Shown one piece after another: positions 1 through 9,561 of a stretch of 64,000 bases of DNA (the stretch's first letter is position 1; the number at the start of each line of letters is the position of its first letter). Made by a program: the position numbers and the translations under genes. Location of the stretch: NCBI RefSeq assembly GCF_041902385.1, contig NZ_CP169244.1, forward strand, positions 1,860,001 to 1,924,000, written 5' to 3'. The notes under the pieces were generated by a model. It made no database searches, was not told the DNA's origin, and saw only the letters and a list, made by a program, of their open reading frames with translations. This DNA comes from Arcticibacter sp041902385. Its GTDB lineage: Bacteria; Bacteroidota; Bacteroidia; Sphingobacteriales; Sphingobacteriaceae.

Positions 1-548
1 GAGGCCATCCTTTCGGGAACTATATCTTTTATTTTTAATAATTTCAAGGGGAAACTTCATTTCACGATATCGTGAAACTTGCACAGGAAAAGGGTTATAC
101 CGAGCCTGACCCGCGCGACGACCTCCGTGGGACCGACTTTATGCGGAAGATGTTGATCCTTGCGAGAGACGCAGGGTATGCACTTGAGCCGGAGGATGTG
201 AAGATTGAAAGTATGCTGCCTCAGTCTTGTCTCGACGCTGAATCAGTAGAAGACTTTTATGTTCAGCTCCTCGCAAACAATGAGTACTTTGAGTCGCTGA
301 AAAAGCAGGCAGGCGACAGCGGGAAGGTGCTCCGGTACATTGGTAAGCTCGAAAATGGCAATGTTTCGATCGCCCTGGAAATGGTTGACGACTCTCATCC
401 TTTCTTTATGCTGTCAGGAAGCGACAATATCATCTCGTTTACGACCGAAAGATATAAAGAGCGTCCGCTGGTCGTGAAAGGGCCGGGGGCCGGGGCAGAA
501 GTGACCGCCGCGGGTGTATTCGCAGATATTGTAAACGTCGGTAGTTAA
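1..548 (+). CDS. thrA: Bifunctional aspartokinase / homoserine dehydrogenase I, C-terminal end (partial, apparent frameshift)
   Basis: This is the last ~180 residues of the homoserine dehydrogenase half of ThrA, which reduces aspartate semialdehyde to homoserine. The first codons read EAILSGTISFIFNNF in frame 1; the remainder (VKLAQEKGYTEPDPRDDL, ending ADIVNVGS) is in frame 3, starting near base 72. The two match one continuous family sequence if one G is restored to the G run at 48-51, so the break is probably a homopolymer deletion rather than a real mutation. The gene runs off the left edge. It heads the threonine operon with thrB and thrC downstream on the same strand, which supports the assignment. 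Frameshift and motif are seen in the sequence; the role is family knowledge. Confidence 0.9.
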
Positions 549-604
549 CAGATAAATCTTAAAATCTAATATCACACTCAAGCTCCTTTAGGAGGACAAA
601 GTAA

Positions 605-637
605 ATGAAAGACACTGTCTTCAGGAGGATAGAGTAA
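605..637 (+). CDS. Possible 10-codon upstream ORF before thrB
   Basis: A tiny ORF (MKDTVFRRIE) lies in the thrA-thrB gap. It has its own strong Shine-Dalgarno-like GGAGG about 9 bases upstream of its ATG, and it ends 4 bases before the thrB ATG. The thrB ribosome binding site (AGGAGG, near 623-628) lies inside this ORF. Translation of the short ORF could therefore affect thrB initiation. It contains only one Thr and one Ile codon, so it does not look like a classical thr attenuator leader. It may be chance. Confidence 0.3.
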   Translation: MKDTVFRRIE

Positions 638-641
638 CAGT

Positions 642-1574
642 ATGAAAGAATCAATACAAGTTTTTGCTCCGGCCACAGTGGCCAATGTCGTTTGTGGATT
701 TGATGTGCTCGGTTTTGCTGTAAATGCACCGGGCGATGAAGTGATTATGCGGCGAAAGGAAACGCCGGGAGTTTCCATTAAGAAAATAACGGGCGATGAA
801 GGACGACTTCCCCTTGATGCTGAAAAAAATACAGTGAGTGCCAGCGTTCAGCACTACCTCCGTCATATCGGACGTGAGGATGTGGGTGTAGAAATAGAAC
901 TGCATAAGAAAATGCCTATAGGAAGCGGGCTTGGGTCCAGCTCGGCCAGTACCGTTGCCGGACTCTTTGCTATCAATACTCTTCTTAACTCACCATTGAG
1001 CCGGCAGGAACTGGTGCCCTTCGCCATGAAAGGGGAAGAACTCGCTTGCGGGTCAGGGCACGCGGATAACGTAGCTCCTGCACTCTTAGGCGGCTTTGTG
1101 CTTATCAGGAGCTACGATCCCCTCGACATTATTAAACTTCCCTATCCCGAATCGCTCTACTGTGCAATTGTATTTCCTGAGGTGGACGTGCCCACGCGCG
1201 ACGCACGCAGGATGATACGCAGTAAGGTGTTGCTGAAGGATGCTGTGGTGCAGTGGGGAAATGTAGCGGGACTGGTGACTGGCCTCTTCATGAAAGACAT
1301 TGAACTGATGGCGAGGAGTATGAAGGATGTCCTGGTTGAGCCTGTAAGATCAATTCTGATCCCGGATTTTGAAAAGCTGAGAGAGACGGCGCTGAAAGCG
1401 GGCGCCATCACCTTCGGGATCTCCGGGTCGGGCCCTTCTGTGTTTTCATTTGCCAAAGATGAAGCGGCAGCACATCATATTGTTGAAATGCTTCAGGCTC
1501 ATCTCTCGGGCATGAAAATAGGAAGCCTCGGTTATGTTTCGGCCATAAATGGGGAAGGCCCAAAAGTGTTATAA
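642..1574 (+). CDS. thrB: Homoserine kinase
   Basis: The 310-residue protein is a GHMP kinase that phosphorylates homoserine to O-phosphohomoserine in threonine biosynthesis. It has the N-terminal FAPATVANVVCGFDVLG motif, the glycine-rich ATP loop PIGSGLGSSSAS near residue 90, and the C-terminal GISGSGPSVF motif. Length is normal for the family. The ATG at 642 follows an AGGAGG site by about 13 bases. It sits between thrA and thrC, in the usual operon order, and ends 43 bases before thrC. Confidence 0.96.
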   Translation: MKESIQVFAPATVANVVCGFDVLGFAVNAPGDEVIMRRKETPGVSIKKITGDEGRLPLDAEKNTVSASVQHYLRHIGREDVGVEIELHKKMPIGSGLGSSSASTVAGLFAINTLLNSPLSRQELVPFAMKGEELACGSGHADNVAPALLGGFVLIRSYDPLDIIKLPYPESLYCAIVFPEVDVPTRDARRMIRSKVLLKDAVVQWGNVAGLVTGLFMKDIELMARSMKDVLVEPVRSILIPDFEKLRETALKAGAITFGISGSGPSVFSFAKDEAAAHHIVEMLQAHLSGMKIGSLGYVSAINGEGPKVL

Positions 1575-1617
1575 CTGTTCTTAAATTCATACATCTCACA
1601 CTTAAAAGAATAAGAAA

Positions 1618-2922
1618 TTGAAACTTCATAGTACAAATAATCCTGGTGTCACGGTTGATTTCAAGGAGGCGGTGTTTAACAGTATGCCGCAGGACAAAGG
1701 CCTTTATATGCCCATCAGTATTCCAGAGCCTGATCGGGAGTTTATTGATCGCCTGGAAACTTTTTCCCTCAAGGATATTGCCTTTAAAGTTGCAGGCGAT
1801 CTGTTGCAGGGCGCTATCCCCCACGAAGACCTGAAGGCAATTGTGGAAGAAGCGATCAATTTTCCAGCCCCTGTTGTAAAGCTCGACGAAAGTACCTATG
1901 TGCTCGAACTTTTCCACGGGCCGTCGCTCGCCTTTAAAGACTTTGGAGCGAGGTTCATGAGCCGGGTCATGGGCTATTTTATGCAGGAGGGCGAAAAGAC
2001 TTTAAACGTGCTTGTAGCTACTTCGGGAGATACAGGAGGCGCGGTGGCCTTAGGTTTTCTGGGAGTTCCGAATACGCAGGTGACCATCCTGTATCCGAAA
2101 GGAAAGGTAAGCCCGATTCAGGAACTGCAACTCACAACTAACGGCGGAAATATCAGGGCTCTGGAGATAAATGGAACGTTTGACGACTGTCAGGCTCTCG
2201 TGAAGCAGGCATTTGTTGACAAGGAATTGAATGAGCGTTTTCGTCTTACCTCAGCAAACTCGATTAACATTGCACGGCTTATTCCTCAGACATTCTATTA
2301 TTTCAATGCCTACGCTCAACTGAAAAGAGAAGGGAAAGAAGATGTTGTTTTTTCAGTTCCAAGCGGGAACTTCGGCAATATCGGAGCCGGCCTGCTCGCC
2401 TGGAAGATGGGGCTGCCAGTTAAACAGTTTATTGCCGCCACAAATACAAACGACACAGTGCCCCAGTTCTTTAAGTCGGGCTTATTCGAACCCAAGCCTT
2501 CAGTAGCTACCCTTTCCAATGCGATGGATGTAGGGAATCCGAGCAACTGGGTTCGTATTATGAACCTATTTGCTGATGATCCGGAAGCTTTGAAGAAAGT
2601 TGTAACTGCGGCAAGCTATACTGACGAACAAACCAGAGAGGCGGTTAATACAGTCTTTGATCAGTATAACTACGTTGTTTGCCCGCATACCGCCATTGCA
2701 TGGCGTGCTATTGCCGACTACAGGGAAAGAAGCGGAGATTACGACAGTACAGCTGTCTTTCTGTCAACAGCGCATCCCTGCAAGTTTCCCGACGTTTACG
2801 AGGAGACAATGGCGGCAAGCATACAGATCCCAGATCAGGTCAGCCTCCTTCAGGGTAAACCCAAACAGGCTGTGGAACTGGATGCTGATTTTAAGTCGTT
2901 TAAGGAGTTTTTAATGAAGTAG
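1618..2922 (+). CDS. thrC: Threonine synthase
   Basis: The 434-residue PLP enzyme converts O-phosphohomoserine to threonine, the last step of the pathway. The PLP-binding lysine is in SLAFKDFGARF (near residue 109), the phosphate-binding TSGDTGGAVALGF follows, and a threonine-synthase N-terminal domain (NFKEAV/GLYMP-like) opens the protein. The only start that keeps the conserved N-terminus is TTG at 1618. The gene closes the thrABC operon. After the stop, 2923-3173 holds no gene I recognise; a 75-codon minus-strand frame there has no family resemblance. Confidence 0.96.
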   Translation: MKLHSTNNPGVTVDFKEAVFNSMPQDKGLYMPISIPEPDREFIDRLETFSLKDIAFKVAGDLLQGAIPHEDLKAIVEEAINFPAPVVKLDESTYVLELFHGPSLAFKDFGARFMSRVMGYFMQEGEKTLNVLVATSGDTGGAVALGFLGVPNTQVTILYPKGKVSPIQELQLTTNGGNIRALEINGTFDDCQALVKQAFVDKELNERFRLTSANSINIARLIPQTFYYFNAYAQLKREGKEDVVFSVPSGNFGNIGAGLLAWKMGLPVKQFIAATNTNDTVPQFFKSGLFEPKPSVATLSNAMDVGNPSNWVRIMNLFADDPEALKKVVTAASYTDEQTREAVNTVFDQYNYVVCPHTAIAWRAIADYRERSGDYDSTAVFLSTAHPCKFPDVYEETMAASIQIPDQVSLLQGKPKQAVELDADFKSFKEFLMK

Positions 2923-3173
2923 AGGCGGGCTTTCGTCGAACAGGAGAAGGCTGGCACGCCGATCGACAATGATTGTGAAACTACGGAAGCTAGCGTCTTG
3001 CCCGGAAGCCGAAGCCAGACAGCGGGCCTTGGCTGCCTCGTTCTTCTGAATGTTGGGGGCACGCCGTATAGCTTCGGGAATGTTTAAGACCAGCAATAAC
3101 CCCGGTACTACTGAATTTTTGTGATTTAGTATCAACACACGCTGGTATATTAGCGTCTGTCTAAAATTGAGGA

Positions 3174-3785
3174 ATGATAAAAGCAGTTATATTCGATTTA
3201 GGAGGTGTTCTCATTGACTGGAACCCCCGCTATCTTTATCGGAAGATATTTAGGCAGGAAGAGGATATAGACCTTTTTCTGGAACGTGTTTGCACGCCTG
3301 CCTGGAATGAAGAGCAGGATGGAGGCAGATCCCTTGCAGAAGCGACGGAGACCCTGATTAAGGAGTTCCCCGAACAGCAGGAGTACATAAGAGCTTATTA
3401 CGACCGGTGGGAAGAAATGCTTAAAGGCCCGATCGGGGGAACTGTCGAGCTGTTTAAGCAGATAAAAGACAGCGGAAGGTTTGGTGTCTATGCTTTAACC
3501 AATTGGTCGGCTGAAACATTTCCTATAGCTGTGCAGCGATATGATTTTCTAAGCTGGTTCGACGGTATTCTTGTCTCCGGCGACGAAAAACTGAAAAAAC
3601 CCGCACCGGAATTCTATGAATTATTGCTTTCCCGATATAGCTTGCTGGCTGAGGAATCAGTTTTCATCGATGATAGTTTGAGAAACGTTGAAGCGGCGAG
3701 AAAAGTCGGCATCAGGTCTGTTCACTTTAAATCGGCTGCACAACTTGCAACAGAGCTCGGGCCTCTTTTGGATATGAGGTTTTAG
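3174..3785 (+). CDS. HAD-superfamily (subfamily IA) hydrolase, YihX-like
   Basis: A 203-residue haloacid-dehalogenase-type phosphatase. Motif I is FDLGGVLIDWN at residues 7-17, with the nucleophile Asp8; the usual second Asp is Gly, as in YihX-like members. Motif II is LTNWS, motif III the lysine in LKKPAPEFY, and motif IV FIDDSLRNVEAA. The cap is the short helical type. The family includes alpha-D-glucose-1-phosphate and other sugar-phosphate phosphatases; the substrate cannot be read from the sequence. It stands alone on the plus strand, converging on metF. Confidence 0.85.
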   Translation: MIKAVIFDLGGVLIDWNPRYLYRKIFRQEEDIDLFLERVCTPAWNEEQDGGRSLAEATETLIKEFPEQQEYIRAYYDRWEEMLKGPIGGTVELFKQIKDSGRFGVYALTNWSAETFPIAVQRYDFLSWFDGILVSGDEKLKKPAPEFYELLLSRYSLLAEESVFIDDSLRNVEAARKVGIRSVHFKSAAQLATELGPLLDMRF

Positions 3786-3926
3786 AGAATCGCTCTTTCA
3801 TGCGATGTTCTTGCGGGCATTGCCACAAGGTCAGAGGTGGAGCTGTCAGAAGCCTAAGCGATGAATTGGACGACATGAAATTTGCCAAAGATTTTGATGT
3901 CCTGAACAGTAGGTTTTTCTCTTATT

Positions 3927-3967
3927 AAAGAAGAGGTCGCCTCATAAGCGAGTCAGCCTCTTCTTTT
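3927..3967 (+). terminator. Bidirectional hairpin terminator between the HAD gene and metF
   Basis: The arms AAGAAGAGG and CCTCTTCTTT enclose about 20 bases, with a T-rich tail on the plus strand and an A-rich flank that becomes T-rich on the minus strand. It lies between two convergent genes. The rest of 3786-4092 shows no recognisable gene; on the minus strand a 33-codon frame continues directly after the metF stop codon but has no known match. Confidence 0.6.
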
Positions 3968-4092
3968 CAGCATCTTATTGTAGTAGTTCATTCTTCAAGC
4001 CCCAATTCTTTTATTAGCGCCCGGGCAGAATTAAGACTTTGATGTGCTTTTTCCGAAGGCGGTCTTCGGTAGGCCTTCTGGATCTCTTTTTC

Positions 4093-5046
4093 TTAAAAGA
4101 CTGCCTGCGCTATACGTTTGGTGGGCTCGGGATTTCCCATCGTATAGAAATGGAGTACAGGCGCGCCGAATTTCACCAGCTCCTTACACTGGGCAATCAT
4201 CCATTCAATTCCCGTCTCTTTTACATCCGCTTCAGATTTGCACGCTGCCACCGCCTCGCTTAGCTCAAGCGGAATATCAATATGAAAGATCTTGGGAAGG
4301 TTGATCAACTGCTTCGAGGAAGTGATCGGCTTTAAGCCGGGAATAATAGGAATGTTGATCCCGTGTTGCCGGCACTGGTCAACAAAGCTGAAATACTTCT
4401 GGTTGTCGAAAAACATCTGCGTTACAATGAAGTTGGCTCCCATATCCACCTTCTTCTTCAGGTAACGGAAATCAGTTTCCATATTAGGGGCCTCGAAGTG
4501 CTTTTCGGGATATGCTGCTACCCCGATGCAAAAGTCTGTGCGGTTAGCGTCGTGATCCTCGTGCAGGTATCTTCCCTGGTTAAGGCCCATAACCTGCTCC
4601 AGAAGGTCGCAGGCGTATGCGTGGCCTCCGGGAGTTGGGATAAATGCGGGATCTGTCTTGCGTGCATCTCCCCGGAGAACCAGCACATTGTCAATCCCCA
4701 GGAACTGCAGGTCGATCAGTGCGTTCTCAGTCTCTTCCCTGGTGAAGCCACCGCAGATCAGATGAGGCACCGCGTCTACCTTGTACCGGTTAATAATGGC
4801 TGCACAAATAGCAACAGTCCCTGGCCGTTTGCGGTAGGTCACCTTCTCAAGCAAACCGTTCGGATGCTGCTTGTAAATGTAATCCTCCCGGTGGTAGGTC
4901 ACATCAATAAAGGGAGGCTTGAACTCCATCAGCGGATCGATCGCATTATAGATTTGCTGAATACTCTGGCCCTTTACCGGAGGAAGTAATTCAAAAGAGA
5001 AAAGAGTCTTTCCGTTCGCGTTCGCTATATGTTCGGTAATTTTCAT
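4093..5046 (-). CDS. metF: 5,10-methylenetetrahydrofolate reductase
   Basis: The 317-residue FAD-dependent TIM barrel reduces methylenetetrahydrofolate to methyl-THF, the methyl donor for MetH. It shows FSFELLPPVKG near the N-terminus, DVTYHRE, the LVLRGD segment and a C-terminal LHFYTMG motif typical of MetF. Length is normal. Its ATG overlaps the stop of the upstream four-helix-bundle gene in an ATGA, suggesting translational coupling. It is the last gene of the metH-led minus-strand unit and so probably under the SAM riboswitch at 9321-9434. Confidence 0.95.
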   Translation of the reverse strand: MKITEHIANANGKTLFSFELLPPVKGQSIQQIYNAIDPLMEFKPPFIDVTYHREDYIYKQHPNGLLEKVTYRKRPGTVAICAAIINRYKVDAVPHLICGGFTREETENALIDLQFLGIDNVLVLRGDARKTDPAFIPTPGGHAYACDLLEQVMGLNQGRYLHEDHDANRTDFCIGVAAYPEKHFEAPNMETDFRYLKKKVDMGANFIVTQMFFDNQKYFSFVDQCRQHGINIPIIPGLKPITSSKQLINLPKIFHIDIPLELSEAVAACKSEADVKETGIEWMIAQCKELVKFGAPVLHFYTMGNPEPTKRIAQAVF

Positions 5047-5453
5047 TGAGTTGCAGGTTGTATGTTTTGAGTTGCGGGTTCGGTACAGTTATTAAAATAT
5101 CTGATGAGCCCGTTTAATAGTTTCCTTGTTATTTCAAGTCGATTGAGATTTTGTTGAAGAACGTTCGATGCTATAAAACCTAAATCGAAGCTAAGATAAA
5201 GCTGAGTCTCCAGTTCATAAACACTTCCTCTTGCTATATAGATAAAATGCAGGCTGTCTTTCTTGTGAAATCTCCCGCAGCCTTCAGCAATGTTAGAAGG
5301 GATGGAAATGACGCTTCTCCTGATCTGGCTTGTTAGCCCAAATTGCTCCTCTTTCGGATAGGAGTTTGTTGCAGAATAAATGGAAGAGACCAGTATTCTG
5401 GCCTCACGCCCGACGTCAAGGTCCGTGTAGTTTTTAAAATCTTTGCTCATCAA
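5043..5453 (-). CDS. Four helix bundle protein (23S rRNA intervening-sequence protein family)
   Basis: A 136-residue all-helical protein with the family core QIRRSVISIPSNIAEGCGR around residues 43-61, followed by ARGSVYELETQL. This family (TIGR02436-type) was first seen in rRNA intervening sequences and is common as a small free-standing gene in Bacteroidota; its biochemical role is not established. The C-terminal tail (EPATQNIQPATQ) is translated from a dispersed ACAACC-type repeat that has run into the gene, so the original end may have been shorter. It lies between metH and metF and overlaps the metF start by 4 bases. Confidence 0.8.
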   Translation of the reverse strand: MMSKDFKNYTDLDVGREARILVSSIYSATNSYPKEEQFGLTSQIRRSVISIPSNIAEGCGRFHKKDSLHFIYIARGSVYELETQLYLSFDLGFIASNVLQQNLNRLEITRKLLNGLIRYFNNCTEPATQNIQPATQ

Positions 5454-5552
5454 ACTTGTCTTACAAGATTAGTGATTATATCGCATCAATTCTTCAGCAT
5501 AAGACACTCGCAACCTACAACCTACAACCCACAACATGCAACTCCCCATCCA

Positions 5553-8500
5553 TCAATATGCCAGATTCGGTCCCAGCCATCTCTCCACTTCTTCCAGCGG
5601 TTCGTTCCTTCTTGCCGCATAATCTTCCACCTGGTCGCGGGTGATCTTGCCGAGTCCGAAATAGCGCGACTGAGGATGCGAGAAATAGAATCCGCTCACT
5701 GACGCGGCCGGGTACATTGCCAGACTTTCAGTAAGATGAATGCCCGTGCTTTCTTCTGCTTTTAACAGGTTGAAAAGTGTCCGTTTTTCGGTATGATCCG
5801 GGCATGCGGGATAACCTGGCGCAGGGCGTATGCCCTGATAGCGCTCCTTGATGAGCTCTTCGTTACTCAGATGCTCATCATTCGCGTATCCCCAGTACTC
5901 ACGACGCACCAGTTCATGCATCTTCTCCGCAAAGGCCTCCGCAAGCCGGTCGGCGAGCGCTTTGGCCATGATGCTGTTGTAATCGTCGTGGTCCTTCTCG
6001 AACTGAGCCACCAGTTCGTCGCAGCCAATGCCTGCAGTTACGGCAAAGCCGCCAAAATAATCTGATATCCCCGATTCTTTTGGTGCAATAAAATCGGAGA
6101 GCGCATAGTAGGGCTCCCCTTTTGTTTTCTCCGTCTGCTGTCTTAATGTGTGAATAGTTACAACTTGCTCCTTCACCTGAAGCTCAATATCGTCTCCTGC
6201 AGATGCCGCCGGCCAGAACCCTATAACCGCTCTCGCTTTCAGTAACTTATTCCGCACAATTCGTTCTAACAGGACTTGAGCATCGTCAAACAGTTTCTTT
6301 GCTTCTGTTCCGACAACTTCATCATTGAATATTTTGGGATAACTGCCCCTTAGTTCCCAGGTATGGAAGAATGGCGTCCAGTCGATATACGGTACCAGTT
6401 CCTCGAGGGGAAAGTCGTCAAATACCCTGGTGCCTGTAAACGAAGGCGTTTTCTTTACAACCTCTCCCAAGTCTATCCGGAAGCGGTTACTACGTGCCTC
6501 CTCTATGCTCAGATAACGCTTATCCGACCGCTTATTTAAATGCGCTTCCCGCGCTTTTGCGTACTCCTCTTTGACGGTCTTTATGTACGTCTCCCGGGTT
6601 TCCCTGTTCATCAGATTGCTGCATACAGTCACGCTTCTTGAGGCATCCAGAACGTGAATAGCAGGGCCTGAATAATTAGGGTCGATTTTTACGGCGGCGT
6701 GGATGCGCGAAGTAGTAGCACCCCCGATCAGGAGAGGGATCTTGAATCCTTCCCGCTCCATCTCTTTGGCAAAGTGAACCATCTCGTCGAGAGATGGAGT
6801 GATGAGACCGCTCAACCCGATAATGTCTACTTGCTCTTCCTTCGCCTTTCGGATAATATTTTGAGCAGGCACCATAACGCCCATATCAATCACTTCGAAA
6901 TTATTGCAGGCCAGTACTACGCCGACGATGTTTTTGCCAATGTCGTGAACGTCTCCCTTTACGGTGGCCATCAGGACCTTACCTGCTGAGCTGGAGCTGT
7001 TCCCATCCGGATTCTTTAATTTTTCCGCTTCAATGAAGGGGAGCAGGTAGGCTACCGCCTTTTTCATAACACGTGCCGACTTCACCACCTGAGGCAGGAA
7101 CATCTTTCCTGCTCCAAACAGATCACCAACGATGTTCATCCCGTTCATCAGCGGCCCTTCAATCACCTGAAGCGGACGATCATATTTCTGTCTCGCTTCT
7201 TCCACATCGTCGTCCAGATACTCGATTATTCCTTTCACCAGCGAATGTGAAAGTCGGTCCTCTACAGTTCCATGGCGCCATTCTTCATCTTTTACAGCTC
7301 CTTTCCCTTTCGCCTTTACTGTTTCGGCAAAGTCGACGAGTCGCTCGGTCGCATCAGGCCGCCTGTTGAGCAGCACGTCTTCCACCTTTTCGAGCAGCTC
7401 CCCGGGGATCTCCTCGTATACCTCCAGCATGCCGGCGTTGACGATCCCCATATCGAGCCCCGCCTTAATCGCGTGATAAAGAAAAGCTGAATGCATAGCT
7501 TCCCGTACCACGTTGTTCCCGCGAAAAGAGAAAGATATATTCGAAACCCCTCCGCTCACTTTAGCCAGCGGAAGGTTCTCTTTGATCCAGCGGGTGGCAT
7601 TAATGAAGTCTACAGCATAGTTATTGTGCTCTTCGAGACCGGTGGCTACAGTGAGGATGTTAGGATCAAAAATGATATCTTCAGGAGGAAAGCTGACCTC
7701 CTTAACCAGGATGTCGTATGAGCGTTTGCAGATCTCTATTCTTCTCTGGTAATTGTCGGCTTGTCCAGCTTCGTCAAAAGCCATCACAACCACAGCAGCG
7801 CCGTACTGCATGATACGTCGGGCGTGTGCAATGAACTTTTCCTCCCCTTCCTTCAGGGATATGGAGTTAACGATCCCTTTACCCTGCAGGCATTTTAATC
7901 CTGCTTCAATAACACTCCATTTTGAGGAGTCGACCATGATCGGCAGTTTTGCTATATCGGGCTCGGATGCCAGAAGATTAAGGAATTTAGTCATCGCAGC
8001 CTCAGAGTCGAGCATCCCTTCATCCATGTTCACGTCGATCACCTGTGCTCCGCCTTCTACCTGCTGACGCGCAACGGTTAGCGCTGCTTCATAGTCGCCT
8101 CCAAGGATCAGCTTCGAAAATTTGGGAGAACCGGTGATATTGGTTCGTTCGCCGATATTGACAAAGTTCGCCGCGGGAGTAACTGTAACCGGTTCCAGTC
8201 CACTCAATCTGAGGAACGGTTCTACCTGGGGCACTTTTCTGGGCTCGTGCTTCGCCGCTCGTTCAGCAATACATCTGATGTGATCAGGAGTGGTGCCGCA
8301 GCATCCGCCTACTATATTTACAAAGCCGTGGGCCATGAAGTCGTCTACGAGATGGGCTGTATCATGCGGCACCTCGTCGTAAGCTCCGAACTCGTTGGGA
8401 AGACCTGCGTTCGGGTAGGCAGACACATAACAGGGCGCTTTCAAAGCAAGCTCCTCAATGTGTGGACGCATCTCCTTCGCTCCGAGAGCGCAGTTTAGTC

Positions 8501-9215
8501 CGATGCTGAGCAAATTACCATGACTAAGGGAATTCAAGAAAGCCTCAACGGTTTGACCCGACAAGGTCCTCCCGCTTGCATCGGTAATCGTCCCCGAGAT
8601 CATGATGTCAAGCTTTCTGCCCAAGACCTTTTCATACTCCTTGATGGCAAAGACAGCCGCCTTCGCGTTTAACGTATCGAATATGGTTTCGATCAGGAGA
8701 ACATCAGCGCCGCCATCTACCAGGCCGCGCACCTGCTCATCGTATGCCTGCACCAGATCATCAAACGTCACGGCGCGATAGCCGGGGTCGTTCACATCGG
8801 GCGACATAGAAGCGGTACGATTGGTAGGCCCAATCGCCCCGGCGACAAAACGGGGCTTCGCCGGATCCTTTTGCGTAAACTCGAGGGCTACCGACTTCGC
8901 GATACGGGCGCCTTCGTAGCTTAACTCATAGGAGAGGTGCTCCATCTGGTAGTCGGCCATGGAGATCCGCTGCGTGCTGAAGGTGTTGGTTTCAATAATA
9001 TCCGCACCTGCCCTCAAATATTCCGTGTGGATCTCCCGGATAACGTCAGGCCTGGTCAGATTGAGCAGATCATTATTGCCCTTTACATCACAGGGATGAT
9101 CCTTAAACCGTTCGCCCCGGAAGTCCTCTTCACCGAGACCATAGCGCTGGATCATCGTTCCCATTGCGCCGTCGATGATGAGGATCCTTTTATCTAGTTC
9201 TTTCCTAATGTCCAT
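5553..9215 (-). CDS. metH: Cobalamin-dependent methionine synthase
   Basis: The protein of about 1220 residues transfers a methyl group from methyl-THF to homocysteine. It has the full MetH order: an N-terminal homocysteine domain with zinc cysteines (GLNCALG, GGCCGTTP), a pterin-binding domain (NIGERTN), the cobalamin cap and Rossmann domains with the DVHDIGKNI cobalt-ligand motif, and the SAM-dependent reactivation domain at the C-terminus (RPAPGYPACPDH). The start is taken at MDIRKELDK (9215); the frame stays open 14 codons further into a dispersed repeat, but that extension is not family-like. A SAM-I riboswitch lies about 100 bases upstream. Confidence 0.96.
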   Translation of the reverse strand: MDIRKELDKRILIIDGAMGTMIQRYGLGEEDFRGERFKDHPCDVKGNNDLLNLTRPDVIREIHTEYLRAGADIIETNTFSTQRISMADYQMEHLSYELSYEGARIAKSVALEFTQKDPAKPRFVAGAIGPTNRTASMSPDVNDPGYRAVTFDDLVQAYDEQVRGLVDGGADVLLIETIFDTLNAKAAVFAIKEYEKVLGRKLDIMISGTITDASGRTLSGQTVEAFLNSLSHGNLLSIGLNCALGAKEMRPHIEELALKAPCYVSAYPNAGLPNEFGAYDEVPHDTAHLVDDFMAHGFVNIVGGCCGTTPDHIRCIAERAAKHEPRKVPQVEPFLRLSGLEPVTVTPAANFVNIGERTNITGSPKFSKLILGGDYEAALTVARQQVEGGAQVIDVNMDEGMLDSEAAMTKFLNLLASEPDIAKLPIMVDSSKWSVIEAGLKCLQGKGIVNSISLKEGEEKFIAHARRIMQYGAAVVVMAFDEAGQADNYQRRIEICKRSYDILVKEVSFPPEDIIFDPNILTVATGLEEHNNYAVDFINATRWIKENLPLAKVSGGVSNISFSFRGNNVVREAMHSAFLYHAIKAGLDMGIVNAGMLEVYEEIPGELLEKVEDVLLNRRPDATERLVDFAETVKAKGKGAVKDEEWRHGTVEDRLSHSLVKGIIEYLDDDVEEARQKYDRPLQVIEGPLMNGMNIVGDLFGAGKMFLPQVVKSARVMKKAVAYLLPFIEAEKLKNPDGNSSSSAGKVLMATVKGDVHDIGKNIVGVVLACNNFEVIDMGVMVPAQNIIRKAKEEQVDIIGLSGLITPSLDEMVHFAKEMEREGFKIPLLIGGATTSRIHAAVKIDPNYSGPAIHVLDASRSVTVCSNLMNRETRETYIKTVKEEYAKAREAHLNKRSDKRYLSIEEARSNRFRIDLGEVVKKTPSFTGTRVFDDFPLEELVPYIDWTPFFHTWELRGSYPKIFNDEVVGTEAKKLFDDAQVLLERIVRNKLLKARAVIGFWPAASAGDDIELQVKEQVVTIHTLRQQTEKTKGEPYYALSDFIAPKESGISDYFGGFAVTAGIGCDELVAQFEKDHDDYNSIMAKALADRLAEAFAEKMHELVRREYWGYANDEHLSNEELIKERYQGIRPAPGYPACPDHTEKRTLFNLLKAEESTGIHLTESLAMYPAASVSGFYFSHPQSRYFGLGKITRDQVEDYAARRNEPLEEVERWLGPNLAY

Positions 9216-9320
9216 TATAAGTTCTGGGTTGGATGTAGCGGGTTGCCGGCAACACACAACTCGCCACCTGCAACCTGTAATTCCGCTTATTTTCGAAAAT
9301 CCTCCGGATTCTGACTTAAA

Positions 9321-9434
9321 CTTATCTTCTCTTTACCTCGATGTGGTGATAGTAAAGAATAGAATTTAGCACCTTGTAAGCACAGGTTGCTAAGACTTCG
9401 CAGGGTCTACTCCCTCCGTCTTTCTCAATAAGCA
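9321..9434 (-). promoter_or_regulatory. SAM-I (S-box) riboswitch upstream of metH
   Basis: Read on the minus strand, this segment has the S-box core: CTTATTGAGAAAGACGGAGG at the 5' side, then GACCCTGCGAAGTC, TAGCAACC and GGTGCTAAATTC, and a closing P1 strand ATAAG (9321-9325) that pairs with CTTAT (9428-9432). These are the conserved SAM-I aptamer elements. The RNA binds S-adenosylmethionine and represses the downstream gene, here metH and probably metF. I did not identify a convincing intrinsic terminator between the aptamer and the metH start, so control may act at translation. Confidence 0.88.
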
Positions 9435-9561
9435 TCACAAAAATGCGATAAAAAATGCTGAAAAGCAAATAGGTAGATGGCTGGCAGCGGAAAGCTATGA
9501 AGCGTCAGAAAATAGCTGGGACCCATTAGTAGCGGTAATGGGTAGAATGGTATCTGTCAGC

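Noticed and set aside
2911..3138. Minus-strand 75-codon ORF between thrC and the HAD gene
   Set aside because: No family resemblance, no ribosome site, and a low-complexity start; left as unsupported.
3990..4092. 33-codon in-frame continuation after the metF stop as a read-through extension
   Set aside because: MetF is already full length at its normal end; the extension has no known match.
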